In this document: positions 9,255 through 18,165 of the stretch, one piece after another | Layout of the letters: the number at the start of each line of letters is the position of its first letter | Numbering within the stretch: the first letter of the stretch is position 1 | NCBI RefSeq assembly: GCF_023721755.1 | Contig: NZ_JAMDLH010000008.1 | Location: 151,597 to 215,596, forward strand | Direction: 5' to 3' | From: Pleomorphomonas sp. NRK KF1 | GTDB taxonomy: Bacteria > Pseudomonadota > Alphaproteobacteria > Rhizobiales > Pleomorphomonadaceae | DNA: 64,000 nucleotides | Made by a program: the position numbers and the translations under genes | Notes under the pieces: model-generated | What the model was told of the DNA's origin: nothing | What the model saw: only the letters and a program-made list of their open reading frames with translations | The model's database searches: none

Positions 9255-10208
9255 ATGCGACTAGAATTGGTTATGAGATTTTTAAGTGGCCTTTGGGGCG
9301 GGCGACACGATGAGTCCATTAACGCTCGCGGTGCGTACCGTGAACCTGAACATCTTAAGGCGCTATATCTTCTGGTTCATGAGTACGTTCGGATAGAGGA
9401 CGACGTTGAACGGGCGGGAACCGGGGTCTATTCTCCAAACTTACGTGATCACGCTCAGGAGGCACGCAATGCTTTGTTGAGCGCCTTGACTGAGATACCA
9501 GGAAAGCGGGCTTTTCTCTCCCTTATGGAGATTTCCCAGCTTCATCCGACCGAGACGATGCGGCCCCGGATACTGCAATATGCCAAACGTAAGGCTGAGC
9601 AGGATGGTGATCTGGTGGCTTGGAGGGCCGAGCAAGTTTTTAGTTTTGCATACAAGATTGAGCGGACCCCAAGCAATCACCGCGACTTGGCAGAGCTTGT
9701 CCACCTGCGTTTTTTGGATCTTAAGGATGATCTCGAAGATGGAGATTCCAGTGTGGCGTCTCTCTTGATGAGAAAGGAAGAAACCGAGGTACGAAAATAC
9801 TTGGGACATGAGATGCGTGAGAGAGCAAACGGGCGCTATTCTGTGCCGCAAGAAGAGCAGCTTGCCGACGATAAAAGACCGGACCTTCGCTTTATGGGTA
9901 TGGGATTCGATGGTCCGGTGCCAGTCGAACTGAAACTTGCCGAGAAATGGACAGGTCCTCAACTGTTTGAGAGATTGGAAAATCAACTTTGTGGCGATTA
10001 CCTGCGTGATAATCGGTCAAACCGCGGCCTTTTCGTCTTGGTTTATACTGACGGAGAAGGCTGGAGGGTTCCTAACAGGGAGACCATGGTTGATTTCACG
10101 GGTTTGGTTCAAGCGTTGGCTGAGCATTGGCGCGCAATTTCAAGCCGCTTCCCCAATGTGGAAGATGTTTATGTTGTGGGCATCGACCTAACGAGAAGAG
10201 CTCAATAA
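9255..10208 (+). CDS. PD-(D/E)XK nuclease-like C-terminal part of the NACHT gene (or a separate effector)
   Basis: 317 residues from the first ATG, in the same frame as the NACHT part, so the joined gene would encode 1447 residues. The first 190 residues are helical and continue the upstream repeat-like region. Residues 209-227 show the PD-(D/E)XK nuclease core: RPD (Asp210), then a strand ending in VPVELK with Glu225 and Lys227, followed by a helix with QLFERLENQL and a hydrophobic FVLVY strand. Restriction-like nucleases of this type are common effectors in STAND defence proteins. No convincing ribosome binding site precedes 9255, which argues against a naturally separate gene. It converges with the EAL gene 10 bases away. 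Confidence 0.75.
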   Translation: MRLELVMRFLSGLWGGRHDESINARGAYREPEHLKALYLLVHEYVRIEDDVERAGTGVYSPNLRDHAQEARNALLSALTEIPGKRAFLSLMEISQLHPTETMRPRILQYAKRKAEQDGDLVAWRAEQVFSFAYKIERTPSNHRDLAELVHLRFLDLKDDLEDGDSSVASLLMRKEETEVRKYLGHEMRERANGRYSVPQEEQLADDKRPDLRFMGMGFDGPVPVELKLAEKWTGPQLFERLENQLCGDYLRDNRSNRGLFVLVYTDGEGWRVPNRETMVDFTGLVQALAEHWRAISSRFPNVEDVYVVGIDLTRRAQ

Positions 10209-10218
10209 GTCTCCCACG

Positions 10219-10962
10219 TCAAAGCCCCACCCCCTCGAACACAGGCTTGCCAAAGTAATACCCCTGGAAGAGATACGCCCCCATTTCCCTCAGCGTGTCG
10301 AACTCGGCCTCCGTTTCCACGCCTTCGCAGAGGGCGGTGATGCCGAGGTCGGCGAGCATGGCGAGGGTGTGGGCGACGATGGCGCGGCGGGCGGGGTTGG
10401 TGTCGATGGCTCGGATGAGGTCCATGTCGAGCTTGACGATGTCGGGCTGGAACTTGGCGAGCAGGCTGAGGCCGGCGTAGCCGGCGCCGAAGTCGTCGAT
10501 GGCGGTCTTGAAGCCGATCTCGCGGTAGGTGGTGAGGATGCGGAGGAGGTGGGCGGTGTCGAGCGGCTCGTTTTCGGTGAACTCGAAGATGATGGCCTCG
10601 GGCGGGAAGCCGACGCGTTCGGCGGTTTCCAGCGTCTGGCGGATGCAGGCGCGCGGCTCGTAGACGGCGTTGGGCAGGAAGTTGATCGACAGCTTGGCGT
10701 CGCCGCCGGCCGGGAACAGGCGCGAGGCTAGCTCGATGGCCTTGACGCGGCATTGCTGGTCGAACCAGTAGCGGTTGTCGGCGTCCACCTTGGAGAGGAT
10801 GCTGCCGGCGCCTTCGCCGGCCGTGCCGCGCACCAGCGCCTCGTGGCCGAAGATCGTGCCGGAGCGGGTGTCGACGATGGGCTGGAAGGCCATGGAAAAG
10901 GCGAGCGGGAACCCGCTGTCGCGCCGGCAGCCCTGACATCCTGTCTGCATGGTGGCCCCCAT
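10219..10962 (-). CDS. EAL-domain cyclic-di-GMP phosphodiesterase
   Basis: About 247 residues, essentially a lone EAL domain that hydrolyses cyclic-di-GMP to pGpG. Metal and catalytic motifs are all present: HEALVRG, INFLPN, FEFTENE, DDFGAGYAGLSLL, VKLDMDLI, CEGVETEAE and LFQGYYFGKP, so activity is expected. A Cys-x2-Cys pair (GCQGC) lies at the N-terminus and could bind metal or sense redox state. The start at 10962 has GAAGG seven bases upstream; longer frames to 10995 or 11109 exist but have weaker signals. No membrane segments, so it is probably cytosolic. Confidence 0.88.
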   Translation of the reverse strand: MGATMQTGCQGCRRDSGFPLAFSMAFQPIVDTRSGTIFGHEALVRGTAGEGAGSILSKVDADNRYWFDQQCRVKAIELASRLFPAGGDAKLSINFLPNAVYEPRACIRQTLETAERVGFPPEAIIFEFTENEPLDTAHLLRILTTYREIGFKTAIDDFGAGYAGLSLLAKFQPDIVKLDMDLIRAIDTNPARRAIVAHTLAMLADLGITALCEGVETEAEFDTLREMGAYLFQGYYFGKPVFEGVGL

Positions 10963-11206
10963 GGGCGAGCCTTCGCCCAGCTCCGTCTCGTCCATCCTTA
11001 GCCGGGCGGGGTTACGGCGGCGTAAAGCCGACAAAAACTGGAGGAAACGGCGGCGGATTGAACCGTTCGGCCGGCTCGCGCGTATGTCTGTCCGATGGAG
11101 GGCCGGCAAGCTTCGGTTGGCCGAGGTGCTCTATTGATTGGTTCAGGCAGCGTCCGGCGACCGGTTCCCGCCGCCGGAGGCGCCAACGACAGGAGAGGAG
11201 TATGCC

Positions 11207-11590
11207 ATGACCTCACGCATCCTGATCGCCATGCTTGCGTCTCTCACGGCGGCGCCTACGCTGGCCGCCTCCGACGCCACGCTGTTCGGCCTGTGGGCGC
11301 GCGGCGACGGCAAGGCCAAGGTGAAGGTGGAGCGCTGCGGCGACAACATCTGCGCCACCAACACCTGGGTGCGCCAGGGCACCAAGGGCGAGAAGGCCGG
11401 TGACATCCTGGTGATGTCGGTCAAGCCCGAGCAGCCCGGCCAGTGGTCCGGCACCGCCTTCGACCGCCAGCGCGACCTCACCTATCGCATGACGCTGAAG
11501 GTGGGCGAGACGCGGATGATCACCGAGGGTTGCGTTCTCGCCGGCATCGTCTGCAAGGAGATGGCCTGGACGCGGCTGGCGGGGGAGTGA
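11207..11590 (+). CDS. DUF2147 family exported protein
   Basis: 127 residues with an excellent AGGAGAGGAG ribosome binding site before the ATG at 11207, and a signal peptide (MTSRILIAMLASLTAAPTLA). The mature part has the DUF2147 pattern: LFGLWARGDGKAKVKVERCGDNICATNTWV, then a strand-rich remainder with a Cys pair near the end (GCVLAGIVCKEM). Proteins of this family are small periplasmic proteins of unknown function. The gene is transcribed towards aglK and separated from it by a shared hairpin. Confidence 0.82.
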   Translation: MTSRILIAMLASLTAAPTLAASDATLFGLWARGDGKAKVKVERCGDNICATNTWVRQGTKGEKAGDILVMSVKPEQPGQWSGTAFDRQRDLTYRMTLKVGETRMITEGCVLAGIVCKEMAWTRLAGE

Positions 11591-11594
11591 GCGG

Positions 11595-11625
11595 GCGGGA
11601 GCTGCCGCTCCCACCGAGCTCCCGC
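11595..11625. terminator. Hairpin between convergent genes, possible shared terminator
   Basis: GCGGGAGCT (11595-11603) pairs perfectly with AGCTCCCGC (11617-11625) over a 13-base loop. It sits exactly between the stops of the DUF2147 gene and of aglK. There is no T-run, so factor-independent termination is uncertain. Confidence 0.4.
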
Positions 11626-11632
11626 TTGGTGG

Positions 11633-12739
11633 TCACGCCGCCAGATCGGCCGGCCGGTAGAGAAGGGACTGCCCGTCCGCGAAAATGTGGACCTTGGACG
11701 GGTCAGCCGACAGGCCGACCAACGCGCCGCGCAGCTCCTTGTGCGAGCCGCCCAGCTTGGCAATCACCGGCGCCTCGCCGTCCCGCGCCTCGAAGTAGAG
11801 CAGGGTCACTTCACCCAGCGCTTCCGTGATCTTCACCTTGCCCCGGAAGGCCGCTTCGCCATCGGTCACGCGGCAGTCTTCCGGCCGGATGCCGACATTG
11901 ACGCGCTTGCCGAGGTCGCCGTCCCGCGTGGCGACGGCGGACTGGATGGCGCCGCCGGCATCCAGCCTGACCGTGGTCATGCTGCCCGTGCCGGTGATTT
12001 CGCCGGAGAGCAGGTTCATGGACGGCGAGCCGATGAACTGGGCGACGAACTCGCTGTTCGGCGTCTCGTAGAGTTCGAGCGGCGTGCCTACCTGGGCAAT
12101 GCCCTTGTCGGCCAGAACGACGATGCGGCTGGCCAGCGTCATGGCCTCCACCTGATCGTGCGTCACGTAGATCATGGTGCTCTTGGGCATCGATTCCTTG
12201 AGCTGGGCGATCTCGATGCGCGTCGCCACGCGCAAGGCGGCGTCGAGGTTGGAGAGCGGTTCGTCGAACAGGTAGACCTTGGGGTCGCGGACGATGGCGC
12301 GGCCGATGGCAACCCGCTGCCGCTGCCCGCCCGACAGCGCCTTCGGCAGGCGGTCGAGATAGGGTTCGAGCTGCAGGATCTTGGCGGCGTGCTCGACGGC
12401 GCGGGCGATCTCCGCCTTGGGCTTCCGGGCGATTTTGAGCGCAAAGCTCATGTTCTCGCGCACCGTCATATGCGGATAGAGCGCATAGGACTGGAAGACC
12501 ATGGCAATGCCGCGCTGGGCGGGCGGCACGTCGTTGACGCGCTGCCCGTCGATCTCAAGCGTGCCGCCGGTGATCTTCTCCAGGCCGGCGATCATGCGCA
12601 GCAAGGTCGACTTGCCGCAGCCCGACGGGCCGACGAAGACGATGAGCTCGCCCTGCTCGATTTCGAGGTTGATGTCGTTCAATACGCGAACGGTTCCGCC
12701 ATAGGACTTTTCGATCCCGGTCAGCTTGAGGCTCGTCAT
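11633..12739 (-). CDS. aglK: Alpha-glucoside ABC transporter ATPase AglK
   Basis: 368 residues, the usual size for MalK/UgpC-type ATPases with a C-terminal OB/TOBE domain. Walker A is [10 protein letters not shown], the Q-loop is [13 protein letters not shown], the signature is [15 protein letters not shown], Walker B is [12 protein letters not shown], and the switch His is in YVTHDQVEA. The C-terminal 130 residues are the regulatory domain. It powers the AglEFG importer. It is the last gene of the aglEFGAK cluster, 11 bases after aglA. The name rests on identical gene order to the rhizobial alpha-glucoside operon. Confidence 0.9.
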   Translation of the reverse strand: MTSLKLTGIEKSYGGTVRVLNDINLEIEQGELIVFVGPSGCGKSTLLRMIAGLEKITGGTLEIDGQRVNDVPPAQRGIAMVFQSYALYPHMTVRENMSFALKIARKPKAEIARAVEHAAKILQLEPYLDRLPKALSGGQRQRVAIGRAIVRDPKVYLFDEPLSNLDAALRVATRIEIAQLKESMPKSTMIYVTHDQVEAMTLASRIVVLADKGIAQVGTPLELYETPNSEFVAQFIGSPSMNLLSGEITGTGSMTTVRLDAGGAIQSAVATRDGDLGKRVNVGIRPEDCRVTDGEAAFRGKVKITEALGEVTLLYFEARDGEAPVIAKLGGSHKELRGALVGLSADPSKVHIFADGQSLLYRPADLAA

Positions 12740-12750
12740 CGTCCCCCCAA

Positions 12751-14403
12751 CTATGCTCGAGTTGCCAGAAATGCCTGCCAGGGCTCAAGCCGGACATCAC
12801 TGCCGGACACCATGGCGGCGTCACCGAATTCACCGCCGACCGGACGCCAGTCGCCTTCCGGCAAGAGGATCTCTCTCGGCGTCTCACCGAGGTTGAAGGC
12901 GCAGAAGATGTCGCCCGCCGGCCCGCGACGGACGAAGCGCAGCACGTCGCCGTCGGCGACCAGATCGTCCATCGTGCCGTTCCGCAGCGCCGGGAACCGA
13001 CGACGCAGCGCGATCGCCCGCCGGTAGTGATGAAGAAGGGCGGTGGCGTCGGCTTCCTGCGCGGCGACCGAGCTGGGAAGATGCGCCTTCGGAACCGGGA
13101 GCCAGGGCGTCGCCGTGCTGAAGCCGGCGCCGGTGTCGGTCGTCCAGGCCATGGGCGTGCGGCAGCCGTCGCGTCCCTTGTATTCGGGCCAGAACTCCAG
13201 GCCGGCCGGGTCGCGCACCTGATCCAGCGTCAGCTCGGCTTCCGGCAGTCCGAGCTCTTCGCCCTGATAGAGGCAGGCCGAGCCCTTGAGGGCCATGAGC
13301 AGCGTGACATAGGTGCGCAGGGCGGCCGGCGACAGGCCCCAGCGCGTGCCATGACGGACGACGTCGTGGTTGGAGTAGGCCCAGCAGGCCCAGGCGTCGG
13401 GGGAGTAGCCGTCGAGCTTGTCGAAGACGGTTTTCACCAGCTGGGCGGTCACGCGGCCGGCGTCGAGAAACTCGAAGGCGTAGCACATGTGGGCGCGGTC
13501 GCCTCCGGCCGTGTACTCGGCCAGGATCTCCAGCCCCCTTTGCGCGTCGCTGATCTCGCCGACGCAGGCCCGCGCGCCGTAGCCATCCATCAGCGCGCGC
13601 AAGCGCTTGAGAAAGCCCTGGTTCTCCGGGCGGTTCTTGGAGTAGATGTGTTCCTGGTGATTGTAGGGATTGACCTTGGGCGCGACGGAGGCATTCCGCC
13701 TTTCCGGGGCCAGCGGCGGATTGTTCCTCAGTTCGGCGTCGTGGAAGTAATAGTTGATGGTATCCAGCCGAAAGCCGTCGACGCCGCGATCGAGCCAGAA
13801 GCGCACGACGTCGAGAACGGCGTCCTGAACGGCCGGTTCGTGGTAGTTGAGGTCCGGCTGGCTGGTCAGGAAGTTGTGCAGGTAATACTGCTCGCGCCGG
13901 GTGTCCCACTGCCAGGCCGGCCCGCCGAAAATCGACAGCCAGTTGGTGGGCGGCGTTCCGTCGTCCCTGGCATCCGCCCAGACGTACCAGTTGGCCTTGG
14001 CGTTGTCGCGGCTGGCCCGGCTTTCCTTGAACCAAGCATGCTGATCGCTGGTGTGGCTGAGGACCAGGTCGATCAACACGCGAATGCCGAGGGCATGGGC
14101 GCGGCTCAGCAGGGCGTCGAAGTCGGCCAACTGCCCGAAAAGCGGATCGACATCGCAGTAGTCGCTGATGTCGTAGCCGAAGTCCTTCATCGGGGAGGTG
14201 AAGAAGGGGGAGATCCAGATGGCGTCGACGCCCAGCGAGGCGACATGGGGAAGGCGTTCGGTGATGCCCTTGAGGTCGCCGACGCCGTCGCCGTCGCTGT
14301 CCTGAAAACTGCGCGGATAGATCTGATAGATGACGGCGCCGCGCCACCAGTCGCGGTCGTTTTCAAGCTTTGCCACAGAATTGAGCGGGGTCACGACGTT
14401 CAT
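12751..14403 (-). CDS. aglA: Alpha-glucosidase AglA, glycoside hydrolase family 13
   Basis: 550 residues without a signal peptide, so it acts in the cytoplasm on imported alpha-glucosides such as sucrose, maltose or trehalose. GH13 regions are seen in order: [17 protein letters not shown] near the N-terminus, [25 protein letters not shown] with the nucleophile Asp, CVGEISD with the acid/base Glu, and [13 protein letters not shown] with the transition-state Asp. The gene lies between aglG and aglK with short gaps, as in the Sinorhizobium agl operon. Substrate range within the oligo-1,6-glucosidase/alpha-glucosidase group cannot be fixed from sequence alone. Confidence 0.92.
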   Translation of the reverse strand: MNVVTPLNSVAKLENDRDWWRGAVIYQIYPRSFQDSDGDGVGDLKGITERLPHVASLGVDAIWISPFFTSPMKDFGYDISDYCDVDPLFGQLADFDALLSRAHALGIRVLIDLVLSHTSDQHAWFKESRASRDNAKANWYVWADARDDGTPPTNWLSIFGGPAWQWDTRREQYYLHNFLTSQPDLNYHEPAVQDAVLDVVRFWLDRGVDGFRLDTINYYFHDAELRNNPPLAPERRNASVAPKVNPYNHQEHIYSKNRPENQGFLKRLRALMDGYGARACVGEISDAQRGLEILAEYTAGGDRAHMCYAFEFLDAGRVTAQLVKTVFDKLDGYSPDAWACWAYSNHDVVRHGTRWGLSPAALRTYVTLLMALKGSACLYQGEELGLPEAELTLDQVRDPAGLEFWPEYKGRDGCRTPMAWTTDTGAGFSTATPWLPVPKAHLPSSVAAQEADATALLHHYRRAIALRRRFPALRNGTMDDLVADGDVLRFVRRGPAGDIFCAFNLGETPREILLPEGDWRPVGGEFGDAAMVSGSDVRLEPWQAFLATRA

Positions 14404-14419
14404 ACCAGTCCCTTGTCCA

Positions 14420-15568
14420 CTATTTCACAGATCCGGCCAGCATGCCGCGCACCAGATATCTCTGCATCGAGAAGAATACGGCGAGCGGAACGGCAATCGA
14501 CACGAAAGCGCTGCTTGCGAGAATTTCCCAGTTGCCGCCGCGCGTGCCCAGCAACTCGACGATATGCTTCGTCATCACGGTAGTGTCGCCGGAGCTGTCG
14601 ATCAGGAAGACCATGGCGACCAGAAGGTCGTTCCAGGTCCACAGGAACTGGAAGATGGCGAAGCTCGCCAGCGCGGGGTAGGACAGCGGCAGAATGATCC
14701 TGGCGAAGATCTCGAACTCCGTCGCCCCGTCGACGCGCGCGTTCTCGATGATGTCGCGCGGCAGGCCGGCCATGTAGTTGCGAAGGAGATAGATCGCCAT
14801 CGGCATGCCGAAGCCGGTGTGGGCGAGCCAGGCGCCGATGTAGCCCTTGCCGATGCCGATCTCGTTGTGCAGCCTGAGGAGCGGAATGAGCGCCAGCTGC
14901 AGGGGCACGACCAGAAGCGCCACCACCGCCGCGATGATCAGGCTTCGGCCGGGAAACTCCATCCACGCCAGCGCGTAGGCGGCGAAGGCCGCCACGAGAA
15001 TGGGGATGATGGTGGCGGGAATGGTGACGGTGAGCGTGTTGTAGAACGCCTTGGCAATGCCGTCGACATTGCCCTCTTCAAAGAGAATGCCGCGGTAGTT
15101 CTCGAAGGAAAAGCTCGGCGGCACGGTGGCGGTGACGAAGACGCGCTGGCCGCGCGCGCCGGTGAACACCTTGTCGCTGGTCATGCGGTAGGCGCCATCG
15201 GCGTCGACGCTGAGGGTTCCGCCATCGCGCAGGCTGACGCTGTCGCCCGGCTTGTTGGCGCCAATGTCGTTCGAGGAGGTGCCCCAGGCGGAGATCGTCA
15301 TCGTCTGGCCCGGTTCGAACAACTGGCCCTCGATCACATACTGGCCGTCGATCTGGCGCTGGGCCTGCGCGTCCGCCGTTCTCAGCGTCAGCGTCTGCTC
15401 CTGCGGAAACAGCGCATCCCACCATCCGCTCGTCGCGATCTGGTCCGCCGTCCGGAAGGACGACACCAGCAGGCCGAGCGTCGGCAGGGACCACAGGATG
15501 ACCAGGAGCGCCGCCGAGATGTGAACCGCCCAGGTCAGGGCGCTCTTGCGCCCCGCGATATGTTCCAT
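14420..15568 (-). CDS. aglG: Alpha-glucoside ABC transporter permease AglG
   Basis: 382 residues. The ATG at 15568 overlaps the aglF stop as ATGA, so translation is coupled; the longer frame upstream is only the shadow of aglF. Membrane helices lie near residues 13-35 and through the last 230 residues. The inner-membrane permease EAA loop is ENARVDGATEFEIFARIILPL. Between helices 1 and 2 is an unusually long periplasmic loop of about 115 residues (TLTLRTADAQAQ...), a known feature of AglG-like permeases compared with MalG. It pairs with AglF to form the channel. Confidence 0.9.
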   Translation of the reverse strand: MEHIAGRKSALTWAVHISAALLVILWSLPTLGLLVSSFRTADQIATSGWWDALFPQEQTLTLRTADAQAQRQIDGQYVIEGQLFEPGQTMTISAWGTSSNDIGANKPGDSVSLRDGGTLSVDADGAYRMTSDKVFTGARGQRVFVTATVPPSFSFENYRGILFEEGNVDGIAKAFYNTLTVTIPATIIPILVAAFAAYALAWMEFPGRSLIIAAVVALLVVPLQLALIPLLRLHNEIGIGKGYIGAWLAHTGFGMPMAIYLLRNYMAGLPRDIIENARVDGATEFEIFARIILPLSYPALASFAIFQFLWTWNDLLVAMVFLIDSSGDTTVMTKHIVELLGTRGGNWEILASSAFVSIAVPLAVFFSMQRYLVRGMLAGSVK

Positions 15569-16572
15569 CACCGCATCTCCTTGCGCGCGTTGCGAACGTT
15601 CCAGACGAGGATCGGCGTCACCAGCAGCATGATGACCATGGCGCTTGCCGAGCCCACGCCCCAGTCGTTGGCGCGAAAGAGCTTGTCGTACATGTAGTTG
15701 GCAAGAACCTGGGTTTCCCACTGGCCGTTGGTCATCGCGAAGACGATGTCGAAGATCTTCAGGACGATGATCGTGATCGTGGTCCACACCACCACGATGG
15801 TGCCCATGATCTGCGGCGCCTTGATGCGGAAGAAGACCTGCAGCGGGTTGGCGCCGTCGATGATCGCCGCCTCGACCGTCTCCTCGGGAATGCCCCGGAG
15901 CGCCGCCGACAGGATGACCATGGCAAAGCCGGTCTGAATCCAGATCAGGACGGCCATGAGAAAGAAGTTGTTCCAGAAGGGCAGCGTCAGCCAGTGCTGC
16001 GGAGTGTCGCCGCCGAAGAACAGATAGACGGCGTTGAGAATGCCGATCTGCTCGGTTCCCTCCGGACGCGCGTCGTAAACGAGCTTCCAGATGACCGACG
16101 CGCCGACGAAGGATATGGCCATCGGCATGAAGATCAAGGACTTGGCGATGTTGCCCCAACGGATGCGATCGGTCAGCTGGGCGGCCAGAAGGCCGAAGGC
16201 GGTGGACGCCGCCGGCACGATCACCAGCCAGAGCATGTTGTTGCGGATGGATTCCCAGAACTTCGGCTCGGACAGCATCTGGCCGTAGTTGGCAAGCCCT
16301 GCCCATTCCTCTCCGCTGCCGACGCGCCGGGTGACCGACAGCCACAGCGTCGCGACGACGGGATAGGCGAGATAGACGCCCAGGACGAACAGCGCGGGAA
16401 ACAGGAACAACCACGGCCGGATCATGTTGGCGCGGTTGATGTTGCGGCCGGCGTGGACGCCGCGGGCTGGGAAAATGACCTTATCGAGCAACAGGTTCGA
16501 CAGGTAGAAGTAGGCGGTACACGCTCCGACCGCGACCACGATGGCGACAATGCCGAGTAAAGCCGGGTGCAT
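15568..16572 (-). CDS. aglF: Alpha-glucoside ABC transporter permease AglF
   Basis: 334 residues, MalF-like, with the first helix at about residues 5-28 and six more in the permease domain. The EAA loop that contacts the ATPase is EETVEAAIIDGANPLQVFFRI. The stop overlaps the aglG start by four bases. The gene begins 86 bases after the aglE stop, with a strong hairpin in between, a layout often seen where the binding protein must be made in excess. Confidence 0.9.
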   Translation of the reverse strand: MHPALLGIVAIVVAVGACTAYFYLSNLLLDKVIFPARGVHAGRNINRANMIRPWLFLFPALFVLGVYLAYPVVATLWLSVTRRVGSGEEWAGLANYGQMLSEPKFWESIRNNMLWLVIVPAASTAFGLLAAQLTDRIRWGNIAKSLIFMPMAISFVGASVIWKLVYDARPEGTEQIGILNAVYLFFGGDTPQHWLTLPFWNNFFLMAVLIWIQTGFAMVILSAALRGIPEETVEAAIIDGANPLQVFFRIKAPQIMGTIVVVWTTITIIVLKIFDIVFAMTNGQWETQVLANYMYDKLFRANDWGVGSASAMVIMLLVTPILVWNVRNARKEMR

Positions 16573-16615
16573 TGCGCCCTCCCAACACCGGTATCACTGA
16601 ACTTCAGGCCGAACC

Positions 16616-16641
16616 CCCTCCCGGCCGGGGCCGGGAGAGGG
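16616..16641 (-). other. Intra-operon stem-loop between aglE and aglF
   Basis: CCCTCCCGGCC pairs with GGCCGGGAG(A)GGG across a two-base loop, in the 86-base gap after the binding-protein gene. In malE-malF-type operons such hairpins stabilise the upstream transcript and reduce downstream expression. The same position in the second ABC operon also has a hairpin (26886-26903). Confidence 0.6.
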
Positions 16642-16658
16642 CGTTTCGGGAGAGGTTC

Positions 16659-17930
16659 TTACTTGAGGTTCTTCCAGCTGGCCTGGATCTCGTCGGCGGC
16701 CTGTTCGGCCGTCTTGGCGCCGGATGTGTAGTCGACCATCCCGGTCCAGAACGTGCCGGCGCCGACAGCGCCCGGCATCTGGTCCGAGCCGTCGAAGCGG
16801 AACGTCGTGGCGTTGAGCAGGATGTCGTTCATCTTCCTGACTTCGTCGTTGGGGAATTTGGCCTTGTCCACGCTCTTCAACGGCGTCAGGAAACCGCCCC
16901 GCGCCATCCAGATCTCGTGGGCTTCCGGCGTCTCCAGGAACTTGATGAAGTCGCGCGCTTCCGGGCTGTCCTTGGTGATCACCGCCATGGTGCCGGCGCC
17001 GAGAACCGGCGAGCCGAGGTCCTTGCTGGCGTAGGACGGGAAGTAGAAGAAGTCCGCATCGACGCCCACTTTCGTCCCTTCGGGGAAGAAGGTGGGAATG
17101 AAGGACGCCTGCCGGTGCATGTAGCACTGCGGGGGCGAGGTGAAGAGGCTCTTCGGCGAGTCGCGGAAGTCCGTCGACGAGACGGCGCCGACGCCGCCGG
17201 AGACGTATTTCTCGTTGCGGGCGAAGCTGCCGTATTCCTCGATGGCCGCCACGATCCGCGGATCGTTGAACGGGATCTTGTTGGACACCCAGCCGTCATA
17301 GACCTCGGGCGGCTGCATGCGCAGCAGCAGATCCTCGACCCAGTCGGTCGCCGGCCAGCCGGTCGCCGCGCCGGAGCCGAGCCCGATGCACCAGGGCGTC
17401 TTGCCGTCGGCGACCATCTTGTCGCTCAGCGCCTTGAGTTCCTCCATCGTGGTGGGGACCTCGTATCCGGCGTCTTCGAAGTTCTCAGGCGAGTACCAGA
17501 CCAGCGACTTGAGGTCGACGCGGTAGAACAGCCCGTAAAGGTGCTTCTGCCCGGTCTGGTCGGGGAAGCTTCCGAGGTCGGCCCAGGACTGGCCTGCGGC
17601 GTAGTTGTCCTTCACCCAGTCGGCCGTTCCCTCGGGAAGCGGGGTCAGCGCGCCCCGCTTGGCGAGGTCGGCGGCAAGGCCGGGCTGCGGAACGAAGGTG
17701 ATGTTGGGCGCCGATCCCGCTTCCACGTCGATGATGATCTGCTGCTCCATGCTGTCGGAGCCGACGTAGGAATACGCGTGACCGGTGGCCTTCGAATAGG
17801 CGTCGAGCATGGCCTCCAGCGACTTCTGGTCCTCGCCCAGCCAGCCGCCGAGGACGGTGAGCTGTTCGGCATGCGCCGCGCCGGCGGACATCGCAAGGCA
17901 AGCGATGCCGGCCATCAGATGGCTTTTCAT
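16659..17930 (-). CDS. aglE: Alpha-glucoside ABC transporter substrate-binding protein AglE
   Basis: 423 residues from the ATG at 17930, which has a GGGAGGGAG ribosome binding site and opens a signal peptide (MKSHLMAGIACLAMSAGAAHA). The mature protein is a family 1 extracellular sugar-binding protein: an N-terminal LTVLGGW strand, a central WYSPENFEDAGYEVPTTMEE stretch and a hinge region rich in aromatic residues (GWPATDWVEDLLLR). It captures alpha-glucosides in the periplasm. It is the first gene of the operon, divergent from aglR, with an operator-like palindrome 45-60 bases upstream. Confidence 0.9.
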   Translation of the reverse strand: MKSHLMAGIACLAMSAGAAHAEQLTVLGGWLGEDQKSLEAMLDAYSKATGHAYSYVGSDSMEQQIIIDVEAGSAPNITFVPQPGLAADLAKRGALTPLPEGTADWVKDNYAAGQSWADLGSFPDQTGQKHLYGLFYRVDLKSLVWYSPENFEDAGYEVPTTMEELKALSDKMVADGKTPWCIGLGSGAATGWPATDWVEDLLLRMQPPEVYDGWVSNKIPFNDPRIVAAIEEYGSFARNEKYVSGGVGAVSSTDFRDSPKSLFTSPPQCYMHRQASFIPTFFPEGTKVGVDADFFYFPSYASKDLGSPVLGAGTMAVITKDSPEARDFIKFLETPEAHEIWMARGGFLTPLKSVDKAKFPNDEVRKMNDILLNATTFRFDGSDQMPGAVGAGTFWTGMVDYTSGAKTAEQAADEIQASWKNLK

Positions 17931-17972
17931 GACTCCCTCCCAGGTTCCCATAAGACAAAGCGCTGACCGAAT

Positions 17973-17989
17973 TTGAAAGCGCTTTCGAA
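17973..17989. promoter_or_regulatory. LacI-type operator 1, in front of aglE
   Basis: A perfect GAAAGC/GCTTTC palindrome (17975-17986), with further matching T/A bases outside, typical of LacI/GalR-family sites. It lies just upstream of aglE in the divergent region, so it is the likely AglR site controlling the operon. Confidence 0.7.
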
Positions 17990-18065
17990 TTGACCTATAG
18001 CGACATCTGCGGGGTATCGTCAAGAAGGGCGTTCCCATATTGTGGGGATTTTGCTACAATCTCAT

Positions 18066-18079
18066 TGAAAACGCTTGAT
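18066..18079. promoter_or_regulatory. LacI-type operator 2, mid-region
   Basis: TGAAAACGCTTGA is a slightly imperfect version of the same site, centred 92 bases from operator 1. Its position in the middle of the divergent region could allow looping or dual control. Confidence 0.55.
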
Positions 18080-18150
18080 ATTAGGCTCCTGATTGTTTCG
18101 GCTTGTTCGTCGCTGGCAAGGGAATCCATGTCAGGGTGAGGCTCGGATTT

Positions 18151-18165
18151 CGAAAGCGGTTTAAA
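18151..18165. promoter_or_regulatory. LacI-type operator 3, at the aglR start
   Basis: CGAAAGCGGTTTAAA matches the GAAAGC-GGTTT form of the site and ends directly before the aglR ATG at 18166. Occupancy here would block aglR itself, consistent with autorepression. Confidence 0.5.

Noticed and set aside
14420..16414. 664-residue frame covering aglG
   Set aside because: The first 280 residues are Arg/His-rich shadow of aglF; the true aglG starts at the ATG at 15568 overlapping the aglF stop.
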